Positions 34,370 to 43,515 of a stretch of DNA of 64,000 bases are shown piece by piece. The notes under the pieces were generated by a model that did no database searches, was not told where the DNA came from, and was given only the letters and a program-made list of their open reading frames with translations. Numbering within the stretch: position 1 is the stretch's first letter; each line of letters opens with the position of its first letter. Origin of the DNA: Leucobacter sp. OH1287 (GTDB taxonomy: Bacteria > Actinomycetota > Actinomycetes > Actinomycetales > Microbacteriaceae); the NCBI RefSeq assembly GCF_003859945.1, contig NZ_RQYM01000006.1, positions 1-64,000 on the forward strand. Direction: 5' to 3'. A program made the translations under genes and the position numbers.

Positions 34370-35301
34370 TGCGCCGCGCCGCTCTCGTCGCCGAGGCTGT
34401 TGTTGCCGAAGCTGTTGTTGCCGAGACCGCGGCCGCGAGGGTCGCCGCTCTCGTCGCCGAGGTCGGTGTGCTGGTGGCCAGCCCGCTCGTGCCTGGTTGT
34501 CAGCTGCGCGTTACCGATTGTCACCGTTGTGTCGTGGAAGGTCTTGGCGACATTCTCCGAGGTGAGCGTTTTCGCAACCTCGCCGAACGCGATCATCTCC
34601 CGGTCTAGCAGCAGCACGTGACTGCACGCCTCACGCGCAATCTCCAGGTCGTGCGTTGACACAACAACCGAAACACCGGTTTTCCTCAGCTCTCGCAAAA
34701 CTGCCAGCAGCGCCAGCCGATTTGGCCGGTCAAGGCCGTTAAACGGCTCATCGAGCAGCAGCAGTCGGGGGTTTGCAACAAGCGCCCGGGCGAGGATCAC
34801 CCGCTGCTGCTGGCCGCCGGAGAGGTCACCGAACAGCCTGCCGGCGTGCTCCCCCAAACCAACCTGCGAGAGCGCGCGCTGCACCCGCTGCCTGCCGTCC
34901 CTACCGAGTGGTTTTAACACCCCGAGCTCACGGTAGAGCCCCATCGCAACAACCTGTTTCGCGGTGACCGGTAGTTCTGTTTCGCGGGTGTCCGCCTGTG
35001 GGAGCAGCCCGATTCTGCTGAGCGCCTCCCGCGGTTCCGACCCGAACACCCGCAGTTCACCGCCCAGCTGCTCAACGGTGCCGGTGAGACCGCCGAGCAG
35101 GGTTGATTTACCCGACCCGTTCGGCCCGATCAGCGCAACCGCCTCACCCGGGTAGAGCGCCGCAGTAACACCGGTCACAGCGGCTTTTCCGGCGTAACCG
35201 AAGCTCGCGTCTCGCAGCAGCAGGGTGGGGTCTGGGGCCGCTATATTCGTTGCTTCCTCGTGAGCGGATCCACCCGCCCGCGCGCTAGTTTGCTGCGGCA
35301 T
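34366..35301 (-). CDS. znuC: Metal ABC transporter ATP-binding protein (ZnuC-type)
   Basis: The 311-residue ATPase has Walker A G-P-N-G-S-G-K-S-T near 60, the signature L-S-G-G-Q-Q-Q-R, Walker B L-L-L-L-D-E-P and an H-loop in S-T-H-D. A Ser/Ala-rich leader of about 25 residues precedes the domain. The C-terminal 40 residues are low complexity (G-N-N-S repeats). ATG 35301 is used rather than the TTG at 35304. It overlaps znuA by 17 bp. Confidence 0.88.
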   Translation of the reverse strand: MPQQTSARAGGSAHEEATNIAAPDPTLLLRDASFGYAGKAAVTGVTAALYPGEAVALIGPNGSGKSTLLGGLTGTVEQLGGELRVFGSEPREALSRIGLLPQADTRETELPVTAKQVVAMGLYRELGVLKPLGRDGRQRVQRALSQVGLGEHAGRLFGDLSGGQQQRVILARALVANPRLLLLDEPFNGLDRPNRLALLAVLRELRKTGVSVVVSTHDLEIAREACSHVLLLDREMIAFGEVAKTLTSENVAKTFHDTTVTIGNAQLTTRHERAGHQHTDLGDESGDPRGRGLGNNSFGNNSLGDESGAAQ

Positions 35302-36367
35302 CAAGCACCTCGGCGAGCTCGGTTGGCAGCGGATCCACCGTCACACCCCACGCCTCCAGCATCACGCGCGTGTTGGAGACGGTCGCGCCGATGTAGCTTG
35401 CCGCCTCGCCGTCAGCGCCGAGCGAGTCGGCGTAGATCGGGTCGGTGACAACCTTGGCGCCCGCCTCATTCGCGACGGTTGTGCTGAGTTTCGGGCTCAC
35501 CGATGACTCCACGAAAATCGCCTTCAGTCCGGCTGCTTTTATCGCTGTGACCAGGCGGTTTATCTCGCCCGCGCTGGGCTCGGCGTTGTCCTCGAAGCTT
35601 GGGATAACAGAGCCGACATACTCGATTTCGTACGCCTCAAGGTAGTAGAGCAGCGCGTTGTGTGTGCTGACGAACTTGCGGACTTCGGGATCCGCCTTTG
35701 CCATCTCGGTTTTAATCCAGTCGTCCAGCACCGTCAGTTTCGCGGTGTATTCCTCGGCGTTTTCGCTGTACTCTGCAGCATTGTCGGGGTCTGCTTTGCT
35801 GAGCCCCTCGGCGATCTCTGTGACCATTGCCGCCGCGAACTCGGGTGATGTCCAGACGTGCGGGTTGACGCGCGCCGAATCGCCGGCGCTATCACCGTGG
35901 TCGTGGTCGCTGTGGTCGCTCGCACTGTCGCCGTCACCGTCGCTCATCGCGGCATCGGGGGTGGATCCGGCAGCGGTCAGCTCCGCAGCGCGATCAAGAT
36001 CAACCCCGTCAGCGGCAATCACCTTTTCGCCGTTAAAGCCGGCGGCCTCAACCGCGCTGTCCAGGAAGTCGTCGAGGCCTGCGCCATTGACGATCAGCAC
36101 ATCAGCGACGGCGAGCGCCTGCAGGTCGGCGGGGCTCGGGTCGAATGAGTGGGCGGATCCGCCCGGTTTCAGCAGCCCGGTCAGCTCGACTCGATCCCCG
36201 GCAATCTGCTTAACAAAGTCTTGAATCTGCGTGGTCGCCGCCACAACCTTCAGTTTGCCGGAGTCACCCCCAGCCTCTCCCGCGTTACCGCTGCAACCGG
36301 CGGTGAGCGCGAGGGAGGTGAGCGCGGTTGCTATTGCCGTGGTTTTTAGTAGTGATTTGAGCTTCAT
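35285..36367 (-). CDS. znuA: Zinc-binding ABC transporter lipoprotein (ZnuA-type)
   Basis: Extracytoplasmic metal-binding receptor of 360 residues with lipobox L-T-A-G-C25. Metal-ligand positions of cluster A-I proteins are present: H73 (S-A-H-S-F-D-P), H170 (N-P-H-V-W), a His in V-S-T-H-N-A-L, and an Asp in D-P-I-Y-A-D. An Asp/His-rich loop at about 143-163 (D-H-S-D-H-D-H) is the hallmark of zinc-specific members. A Zur-like palindrome lies about 50 bp upstream. It is the first gene of the transporter operon. Confidence 0.9.
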   Translation of the reverse strand: MKLKSLLKTTAIATALTSLALTAGCSGNAGEAGGDSGKLKVVAATTQIQDFVKQIAGDRVELTGLLKPGGSAHSFDPSPADLQALAVADVLIVNGAGLDDFLDSAVEAAGFNGEKVIAADGVDLDRAAELTAAGSTPDAAMSDGDGDSASDHSDHDHGDSAGDSARVNPHVWTSPEFAAAMVTEIAEGLSKADPDNAAEYSENAEEYTAKLTVLDDWIKTEMAKADPEVRKFVSTHNALLYYLEAYEIEYVGSVIPSFEDNAEPSAGEINRLVTAIKAAGLKAIFVESSVSPKLSTTVANEAGAKVVTDPIYADSLGADGEAASYIGATVSNTRVMLEAWGVTVDPLPTELAEVLDAAAN

Positions 36368-36416
36368 TAATCCCCCGCCGGTAATAGTGCGTTGTGCGTA
36401 CCAGTCAATCCTATAT

Positions 36417-36431
36417 TGAGAATCGTTCGCA
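36417..36431. promoter_or_regulatory. Candidate Zur box upstream of znuA
   Basis: TGAGAATCGTTCGCA has the dyad TGNGAA-N3-TTCNCA, five of six arm positions symmetric, about 50 bp upstream of the znuA start. This size and spacing fit actinobacterial Zur operators. A Fur-type site cannot be excluded. Confidence 0.5.
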
Positions 36432-36543
36432 TCAATCAGCTAAGTATCAGCTTTTGCGGCCGCCGCTTCTCAACAGTATAGATAGCTATGAATAAGTCGT
36501 GGGAATGCTAGTCAAGCGACGCAAAGCGTGTCGCGGTCGAAGC

Positions 36544-36787
36544 TGTGTATAACCGGTGCGAAATTAGTTTCCGGCAGGGGGTTTTAGCGCGGAGTAATCC
36601 ACAGCCGCTGGAAAAACGCAACCCTAAACTTGAACATTAAACTTTCTGGAAAAAGTTCTGTGTTTTGGGAAAATCACCGGTCAGAGCACGGAAAAAAGTT
36701 TTATACCCAGTTTAATCCACAGCTTTTACCCACATCTGTGGATAAATCACGGAGTTATCCCTGGCGTTTTCCACGAAGTTTTCCACA
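36544..36787. other. DnaA-box cluster, candidate replication origin
   Basis: Perfect boxes: TGTGTATAA (36544-36552) and TGTGGATAA (36737-36745), both on the minus strand. One-mismatch boxes: TAATCCACA (36595-36603, 36713-36721), TTATACCCA (36701-36709), TTACCCACA (36726-36734) and TTTTCCACA (36779-36787). An AT-rich stretch lies at about 36615-36700. The cluster sits in the 621-bp gap between znuA and dnaB, where gene orientation switches. Short GC-rich repeats of CCGCGAAA type follow at about 36885-36925. dnaA and dnaN are not visible, so oriC status is inferred. Confidence 0.6.
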
Positions 36788-36988
36788 GGCTGTGTTTGCG
36801 TCGCATTATCCTTGGGTATAGTTCAATATGCGCGCGTGCTATGGTGCGCGAAACAATCGCAAACCGCGGCCGCAAAACAAACCGTGTAACCGCAAAAACC
36901 GCGAAAACCGCGAAACAAATCGCGGGGGGCGATCGCAAGTTCGCGTTAAGCAGCCGCAAACCGCGCAAGGCAACCGGGAGGGGGACCC

Positions 36989-38512
36989 ATGACAGACAGC
37001 ACAGCTGACAGCTCGGCTGCCCAGGCACCTGCCCACCCGCCCATCAGCGACGACGGCTACATCCCACCGAGCGGCGGCTACGACGAGCACGCCGATATGC
37101 TCGGCAGCGATGTTGCGCTGAGTGACCGTGCCGCAGCGCTCAGCGCCTGGAACACCCTGAACTCCGGGCCCGCGAGACACCCCGGGGATCGGATCCCACC
37201 GCACGATATTCTCGCTGAGCAGAGCGTGCTCGGTGCGATGCTGATGTCGCCGGACGCGGTTGCCGAGGTTATTTCGAAGCTGCGCGGCTCCGATTTTTAT
37301 GTGCCGAAGCACGAGGTTATCTACAACGCGATCCTCTCCGGGTACTCAAACGGTGAACCAACCGATGTTGTGTCAATCGGTAACCACCTGGTGAAGCACG
37401 GTCTCACCCAGAAGGCGGGCGGTGTTGAGTACCTGCACGAGCTAACAAGCGCCGTGCCAACCGCGTCCAACGCCGAATACTACGCCGAGATTGTTGATGA
37501 GAAGTCGATTCTGCGCAGGCTTGTGCTCGCCGGCACAAGGATCGCGCAGATGGGCTACGCTGAACAGGGCGAGGCAAAGGATCTGCTGAATCTCGCACAG
37601 GTTGAGATCTATCAGGCGACCGGATCCGACAGCGCCGACGACTATGTGACGTTGAAGGACGCGGTGAATGAGGCGCTTGAGGAGATTGAGCGCGCCGCCG
37701 AACACGGTGACGGAATGCGCGGTATCTCCAGCGGTTTCCGCGAGCTGGACGAGCTCACCAACGGGTTTACCGGCGGTCAGATGGTGATTGTTGCGGCTCG
37801 TCCGGCGATGGGTAAATCAACGCTTGCGCTCGATATTGCGCGCGCGGCAGCGATCGGCGGTAACCGCAGCAGCAAACAGCACCCGACTATTTTCTTCTCG
37901 CTTGAGATGGGGAGCACCGAGATCGCAACCCGTCTGATTGCGGCGCAGGCCGAGATCCCGATGAACCTGCTAAAGACCGGGCAGCTGGAGCAGCACGACT
38001 GGCAGAAGGTCGCCCACACAATCGCCGAGATCGACAGCGCACCGCTCTATATTGACGACAGCCCCAACATCACAATGGTTGAGATTCGGGCGAAGTGCCG
38101 CCGTCTCAGCCGCAGCGAAACCGGCCTCGGCATGGTTGTTATCGACTACCTGCAGCTGCTGTCGAGCGGCAAAAAAGCGGAGAGCCGTCAGCAGGAGGTG
38201 AGCGAGTTCTCGCGCTCCCTGAAACTGCTCGCTAAAGAGTTGAACGTGCCGGTTATCGCCCTCGCGCAGCTAAACCGTGCCTCTGAGCAGCGCTCCGACA
38301 AGAAACCACACATGAGTGACCTGCGTGAGTCCGGCTCGCTGGAGCAGGACGCCGACATGGTGATTCTGCTGCACCGCGAGTTCGGGCAGGAGAACCCGAG
38401 ACAGGGTGAGGCTGATCTGATCCTCGCGAAGCAGCGTAACGGCCCGACCGGCACCGTCACGGTTGCCTTCCAGGGACATTTCTCAAGATTCAGGGATATG
38501 GCCGCAAACTAG
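36989..38512 (+). CDS. dnaB: Replicative DNA helicase DnaB
   Basis: Hexameric helicase that unwinds DNA at the fork. The 507 residues start with a disordered leader of about 70, then the N-terminal domain (I-L-A-E-Q-S-V-L-G-A-M-L). The RecA-like domain has Walker A R271-P-A-M-G-K-S-T278, F-F-S-L-E-M, D-Y-L-Q-L-L (Walker B) and S-L-E-Q-D-A-D. There is no intein. The usual actinobacterial neighbours rpsF-ssb-rpsR-rplI are absent; instead a DnaA-box cluster lies directly upstream. A GGGAGGGGG purine tract precedes the ATG. Confidence 0.95.
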   Translation: MTDSTADSSAAQAPAHPPISDDGYIPPSGGYDEHADMLGSDVALSDRAAALSAWNTLNSGPARHPGDRIPPHDILAEQSVLGAMLMSPDAVAEVISKLRGSDFYVPKHEVIYNAILSGYSNGEPTDVVSIGNHLVKHGLTQKAGGVEYLHELTSAVPTASNAEYYAEIVDEKSILRRLVLAGTRIAQMGYAEQGEAKDLLNLAQVEIYQATGSDSADDYVTLKDAVNEALEEIERAAEHGDGMRGISSGFRELDELTNGFTGGQMVIVAARPAMGKSTLALDIARAAAIGGNRSSKQHPTIFFSLEMGSTEIATRLIAAQAEIPMNLLKTGQLEQHDWQKVAHTIAEIDSAPLYIDDSPNITMVEIRAKCRRLSRSETGLGMVVIDYLQLLSSGKKAESRQQEVSEFSRSLKLLAKELNVPVIALAQLNRASEQRSDKKPHMSDLRESGSLEQDADMVILLHREFGQENPRQGEADLILAKQRNGPTGTVTVAFQGHFSRFRDMAAN

Positions 38513-38527
38513 TTTATGCTTGTGCAT

Positions 38528-40162
38528 ATGACTGAGCAGCAGAATCAAGCAGAGCCAAACACCGCCCAGCCAGCAGGCCCGCTCTCCAGTGAGCAGGTTG
38601 ACGCGATCCGCACCGGATACAGCTTCAATGAACCGGTGCTGGAGATTGGGGCGCTGGTTAACGGCGAGGCGGATCCGAGCGTGCAGGTGCGGATCCCGAT
38701 CTCAAAAACCAACCGGCACGGCCTGATCGCTGGCGCCACCGGAACCGGTAAAACAAAAACCCTACAGGTTTTGCTTGAGCAGCTCTCCGACGCCGGGGTG
38801 CCGGTTTTTGCCGCCGATATTAAGGGTGACCTCTCGGGCGTTGCAACCGCGGGCACCGCGAGCGAGAAACTACTCGCCCGCACAGCCGGTATCGGCCAAA
38901 ACTGGGAGGGTAAGGCGAGCCCCGTCGAGTACTTCTCGCTCGGCGGGAGGGGTAACGGTGTGCCGATTCGTGCGACCGTCAGCAGTTTCGGTCCGCTGAT
39001 GCTCGCGAAGGTGCTCGGGCTCAACGAAACCCAGGAGTCGAGCCTCGGCCTGGTGTTCCACTACGCCGATAAAAACGGGCTGCCACTGGTGGATCTCACC
39101 GACCTGCGGGCCGTTTTGAACCACCTGACGAGTGACGCGGGCAAGGCTGAACTGCAGGAGATCGGCGGCCTCTCAAAACAGACCGCGGGCGTTATTTTGC
39201 GGGAGCTAACCAACTTCGCCGCCAAGGGTGCGGACGTGTTCTTTGGCGAGCCGGAGATTGACACCTCCGAGTTCCTGCGCACAACACTCGACGGGCGCGG
39301 CACCGTGTCACTGCTGCAGATTCCCGGCGTTGCCTCACAGCCGGAGGTGTTCTCAACCTTCCTAATGTGGCTGCTCGCGGATCTCTTCAACAGCCTGCCC
39401 GAGGTTGGTGACATCGAAAAACCGAAACTGGTGTTCTTCTTTGATGAGGCACACCTGCTGTTTAACGGTGCCTCGAAAGAGTTTGTTGCACAGATTGTGC
39501 AGACGGTGCGACTGATCCGCTCAAAGGGCGTCGGCATCTTCTTTGTCACCCAGACCCCGAAGGATGTGCCAAATGACGTGCTGGCGCAGCTCGGTTCACG
39601 CATCCAGCACCAGCTGCGCGCCCACACCCCCGATGACGCCAAGGCGCTGCGGGCGACCGTGCGCACCTACCCCAACAGTGGCTATGATCTGGAGGAGGTG
39701 CTAACCCAGTTGGCGATCGGTGAGGCGATTGTCACCGTAATGAACGAGAAGGGTGCGCCAAGCCCGGTTGCCTGGACCAGGTTGCGTGCACCGCAGGGGT
39801 CGATGGATCCAACCCCCGAGAGTGAGATTGTGCGGGCGGTTAACGCCTCCCCGCTGCTTGCCCGCTACGGCACCCCGGTGGATCCAGAATCGGCGTCGGA
39901 GATGCTGGCACGCCGAATGAACGAGGCAGCAGCGGCAGCCGCTGAGGCGGAGCAGCGTGAGCAGGAGGCGAGGGACCAGCAGGCTGGTCGCGGCGGGTAC
40001 GGCACCACCGGTCACACCACAACCCGCACAACAACCCGCACAACAACCCGCACTCGCGCCCAGAAATCACCGGTTGAGAAGGTGTTGGGATCACGCACCG
40101 GGCAGACCGTTGTGCGTGAGATTGTGCGCGGCGTATTCAGCGCGCTGTTTAAGCGCCGCTAA
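38528..40162 (+). CDS. HerA/DUF853-family ATPase (YjgR-like)
   Basis: The 544-residue P-loop ATPase has Walker A G69-A-T-G-T-G-K-T76, followed by V-F-A-A-D-I-K-G-D-L-S-G and Walker B L-V-F-F-F-D-E-A-H. The family is related to HerA/FtsK DNA translocases, but its role is not established. A Thr/Arg repeat near the C-terminus comes from 12-bp DNA repeats. It starts 15 bp after dnaB; ATG 38516 is an alternative start. Confidence 0.82.
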   Translation: MTEQQNQAEPNTAQPAGPLSSEQVDAIRTGYSFNEPVLEIGALVNGEADPSVQVRIPISKTNRHGLIAGATGTGKTKTLQVLLEQLSDAGVPVFAADIKGDLSGVATAGTASEKLLARTAGIGQNWEGKASPVEYFSLGGRGNGVPIRATVSSFGPLMLAKVLGLNETQESSLGLVFHYADKNGLPLVDLTDLRAVLNHLTSDAGKAELQEIGGLSKQTAGVILRELTNFAAKGADVFFGEPEIDTSEFLRTTLDGRGTVSLLQIPGVASQPEVFSTFLMWLLADLFNSLPEVGDIEKPKLVFFFDEAHLLFNGASKEFVAQIVQTVRLIRSKGVGIFFVTQTPKDVPNDVLAQLGSRIQHQLRAHTPDDAKALRATVRTYPNSGYDLEEVLTQLAIGEAIVTVMNEKGAPSPVAWTRLRAPQGSMDPTPESEIVRAVNASPLLARYGTPVDPESASEMLARRMNEAAAAAAEAEQREQEARDQQAGRGGYGTTGHTTTRTTTRTTTRTRAQKSPVEKVLGSRTGQTVVREIVRGVFSALFKRR

Positions 40163-41061
40163 CCGAAAATCATCGGCGCATCAAAGTCGTCAGCGAACTC
40201 GTCGTCGCTGAGTGTCTGGTCGATCTCGCAAACCACCGGCACATGATCGCTCGGTTTAATGTCGATGCCGGAGGGGTTGTCCTGTTTACGCTCATCGCGG
40301 TGAATCTCTCCGGCGACAACCATGTCGTTAAAAGCTTCTGAACCGAGGATGAAATCGATCCGCATCCCCTCATTGCGTGGGAAACGCAGCTTTGTGTAAT
40401 CCCAGAAGGTGTAGCCCTCGGGCTGGTATGGCCGCACAACATCAACCAGCTGCGGCGCGAAACCAGCAAACAGTTCGCGCTCGGCGGGTGAGACGTGGGT
40501 GGATTCGCCGACCGTGAACGATGGGTCACCCATATCCTCTGGCAGCGGTGCAATATTAAAATCACCCATCAGAGCCAGTGGCTGTTCGGGGTTCTCGGCT
40601 AGCCAGCCGGTGACGTTGCGCTGCAGGGCGCGCAGCCAGTCCAGTTTGTAGTCAAAATGCGGGTTATCAAGGCCGCGACCGTTTGGCACATAGAGGCTCC
40701 ACAGGCGGACGCCGTTGACGGTGACACCGAGGGCGCGCGCCTCCTGCGGTAGTCCGTTTACACCGGTCAACTGCACCGCTTCCTGCCCTTTCACGGGGTT
40801 GCCGAAGCCGGGCATCTCGGCGAAGCTCGTTGCCACATCGGTTATCTCGTGCCGGCTTGCGAAGGCGACACCGTTCCACTGGTTAAGCCCGAACGCGGTA
40901 ACAGAATAGCCCGCGCGTTGAAACAGGTCGGTCGGGAACTGCTCCGGTTTACACTTAATCTCCTGCATCGCGAGGACGTCAATATTGGCGCGCTGCAGCC
41001 AGTCAACAACGCGCTCGGCACGGGTGCGGATAGAGTTTACGTTCCAGGTGGCAATTCGCAT
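40159..41061 (-). CDS. xthA: Exodeoxyribonuclease III family protein
   Basis: AP endonuclease/3'-5' exonuclease for base-excision repair. The 300-residue product begins M-R-I-A-T-W-N-V-N-S-I-R. It has the catalytic E in Q-E-I-K, Y-V-P-N-G-R, G-D-F-N-I-A-P and a terminal S-D-H-V-P-V. Its tail overlaps the HerA-like gene by 4 bp in opposite orientation. A second family member lies at 44524. Confidence 0.93.
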   Translation of the reverse strand: MRIATWNVNSIRTRAERVVDWLQRANIDVLAMQEIKCKPEQFPTDLFQRAGYSVTAFGLNQWNGVAFASRHEITDVATSFAEMPGFGNPVKGQEAVQLTGVNGLPQEARALGVTVNGVRLWSLYVPNGRGLDNPHFDYKLDWLRALQRNVTGWLAENPEQPLALMGDFNIAPLPEDMGDPSFTVGESTHVSPAERELFAGFAPQLVDVVRPYQPEGYTFWDYTKLRFPRNEGMRIDFILGSEAFNDMVVAGEIHRDERKQDNPSGIDIKPSDHVPVVCEIDQTLSDDEFADDFDAPMIFG

Positions 41062-41203
41062 GATTCAAGCCTACAGGGTTCGCCGCGACGAGCCCCCAGC
41101 CCCCGCCACGGGGAGTCCAAAGACCCCGCCACTCGAGACCGTGCAACCCCGATGATCCACCCCTATTTCGAACTGAACCGACCAGACGGTATAGTTTTCT
41201 ACT

Positions 41204-42757
41204 ATGTCACACACTTCCGGATCCGCCGACATAATCACCGGCACCAGAGCGCTCTCAGCCGCGGGACGCTGGACCGCGCTCGCCGTGCTGATGCTCGGCA
41301 CCCTGATCCTGTCAATCGACGGCACCGTGCTGTTCCTCGCGATCCCGTCACTCACCCGCGACCTCTCCCCAACCGCTGAACAGCTGTTGTGGATCAGCGA
41401 CATCTACTCGCTCGCCATCGCGGGGCTAATGGTTGCGATGGGCAACCTCGCAGACAGGGTTGGCCGTAAGCGGATCCTGCTGGTCGGCAGCGCCGTTTTC
41501 GCGCTCGCCTCCCTGGTCGCCGCCTTTGCCCCCGACCCGAACACACTGATCGCAGCTCGGGCGCTATTGGGTGTTGCCGGTGCGAGCATTATGCCGTCAA
41601 CGATGGCGCTGATCCGCAACATTTTCGCCGACGAACGCGAGCGCACCCGCGCCGTCGCGCTCTGGGCAACAACCTTCGGTGGTGGATCCGCAATCGGCCC
41701 CCTAATCGGCGGCGCCCTCATCGAGAATTTCTCGTGGGGATCGGTGTTTTTGATTAACGTTCCGGTTATGCTGCTGATTATTGTGGTGGGCAGTTTCCTG
41801 CTGCCCGAGTCTAGGAACCCGAACCCTGGCCGCTTCGACATCATCTCCGCGCTGCTGTCGTTGGCGACGATGACACCGTTTATCTACGCAATTAAACACT
41901 CCGCAAAACACGGCTTCGACAGTGTAACAGCGCTGACACTGATTATCACGGTGATTGCCGGCTGGCTGTTCCTCCGCAGGCAGCGCCGCATCGATGATCC
42001 GCTGCTCGATATTGAGCTGTTTAAGAACCCGGCGTTCACCAGCGCAATCGCCACCAACCTGATCGCGATCTTCTCGCTGATCGGTGTGTTTATGTTCTTC
42101 TCGCAGTATCTGCAGTTTGTTCGCGGGTTTAGTCCGCTGCTCGCAGGCATCGCCGAACTGCCGGGCGCGCTAACCCAGATCGTCGCGCCGCTGATTATCG
42201 GTGTTGTGCTGTCACGGCTCGGCCGCCGCTACGGTGTTGTGCTCGGCACCCTGACGATGAGCCTCGGCATGGGACTGCTCGCGCTCGCCGAAAACCAGGA
42301 GGGCTACCTGTGGCTCGGGGTGGCGCTGGCGCTTGTCGGTTTTGGCGCGGGTATCGCGCTGAGCCTCACCCTCGATGTTGTGCTCACAGCCAGCCCGCCC
42401 GCCAAAGCGGGTGCGGCCGCTGCACTCTCCGAAACCAGCATCGAGATTGGAGCGGTTCTCGGTATTTCGGTGCTCGGCACGCTGCTCACCTCACTGTATC
42501 GCAGCTTTGTTGAGATTCCCGCCGAGATTACGGGGGCGAATCGCGCCGCTGTCGCCGACTCAATCGCTCAGGCGATGCCGGTGGTTGAGGGAACCGCAGC
42601 TGAACCGCTTGTCGCGGAGGCGTTTATTCACGCGATGCAACTGACCTCCGTAACCGCGATGGGGGTTGGGCTGCTGTTGACGATTATTGCCTGGCGTTTT
42701 ATCCCGAACGGGAAGATTAGCAGCGGCGGCGAGAATGAAAAGGACAATGCCAGATGA
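41204..42757 (+). CDS. MFS transporter, DHA2 (14-helix) type
   Basis: The 517-residue membrane protein has about 14 hydrophobic helices. It carries the MFS signature G-N-L-A-D-R-V-G-R-K-R between helices 2 and 3 and the G-x-x-x-G-P-x-x-G-G antiporter motif (S-A-I-G-P-L-I-G-G) in helix 5. The family exports drugs or toxic compounds by proton antiport. It overlaps the following TetR gene as ATGA, so they are co-transcribed and the regulator probably controls it. Confidence 0.9.
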   Translation: MSHTSGSADIITGTRALSAAGRWTALAVLMLGTLILSIDGTVLFLAIPSLTRDLSPTAEQLLWISDIYSLAIAGLMVAMGNLADRVGRKRILLVGSAVFALASLVAAFAPDPNTLIAARALLGVAGASIMPSTMALIRNIFADERERTRAVALWATTFGGGSAIGPLIGGALIENFSWGSVFLINVPVMLLIIVVGSFLLPESRNPNPGRFDIISALLSLATMTPFIYAIKHSAKHGFDSVTALTLIITVIAGWLFLRRQRRIDDPLLDIELFKNPAFTSAIATNLIAIFSLIGVFMFFSQYLQFVRGFSPLLAGIAELPGALTQIVAPLIIGVVLSRLGRRYGVVLGTLTMSLGMGLLALAENQEGYLWLGVALALVGFGAGIALSLTLDVVLTASPPAKAGAAAALSETSIEIGAVLGISVLGTLLTSLYRSFVEIPAEITGANRAAVADSIAQAMPVVEGTAAEPLVAEAFIHAMQLTSVTAMGVGLLLTIIAWRFIPNGKISSGGENEKDNAR

Positions 42758-43311
42758 GCCGCAAACAGGGACAAACCGCAGAGCAGACCCGCGAGGATAT
42801 TCTGCGGGCTGCCGCGAGACTACTCGCGGGCGGCGCCGCAAAATTGACGCTTGAGGGCACTGCTAAGGCAGCGCAGGTTTCAAAGGGCGGCCTAATCTAC
42901 CACTTCCCGTCCAAGGACTCGCTGCTGGTTGCGCTCGCCGAGCAGACCGTTGCGGCTTTTCGTGAAGACCTTGAGGCGGCGCAGGATCCGCTCGACGGGG
43001 AGGCAAGATCATTCACACGCTGCTTCATCCGCGCGGCTCTCAGCCCGAGCGTCAGCGGTCAAAAAACCCGTGACAGCATGTTCCTGATGTCGTTTCTACT
43101 CAGGCACCCGGAGGCTGCGGCGGTGATTAGAAGCGGTGAGGCTGAGCTTACTGAACAGCTTGCCAGTGACGGCGTCGACCCGGATACGCTGGCGCTGATA
43201 ATCGCGGCGACTGACGGGGTCCACATCGCGCCAATGTGGGGTGGCAAGGAGAAAACCGCTGCCGAGTTGGAGCGGATCACCGAGCAGTTGCTCGCCCTCA
43301 CCAGGGTTTAG
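42754..43311 (+). CDS. TetR-family regulator
   Basis: The 185-residue product has an N-terminal helix-turn-helix (D-I-L-R-A-A-A-R-L-L and V-S-K-G-G-L-I-Y-H-F-P-S-K) in residues 14-60. The C-terminal ligand-binding helices are typical of TetR_C proteins acting on efflux genes. Its overlap with the MFS gene suggests local control. The 204 bp to the next gene hold no clear feature. Confidence 0.88.
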   Translation: MSRKQGQTAEQTREDILRAAARLLAGGAAKLTLEGTAKAAQVSKGGLIYHFPSKDSLLVALAEQTVAAFREDLEAAQDPLDGEARSFTRCFIRAALSPSVSGQKTRDSMFLMSFLLRHPEAAAVIRSGEAELTEQLASDGVDPDTLALIIAATDGVHIAPMWGGKEKTAAELERITEQLLALTRV

Positions 43312-43515
43312 ACCCCCGGCTACAAGGTTTGCAAGGTTCTAATTCACCTCCGCCCAAACGGCACACTTGTGTAGCGCAGGTCATCTATATCTCTAACCGC
43401 AAGTGGGGTTTAAAAATCCCGGCTGTTAGCTGCTACTGTTAAACCTGAAATTGCCCGTTTAACAAGACCAAAACAGCGGGCGGCCACAGTGCAACAAGTG
43501 ATTTTAAGGAGTGAA

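Noticed and set aside
36796-37008. Short basic ORF upstream of dnaB
   Set aside because: It has no ribosome-binding site, overlaps the dnaB start and is made of the GC-rich repeats; coding is unlikely.
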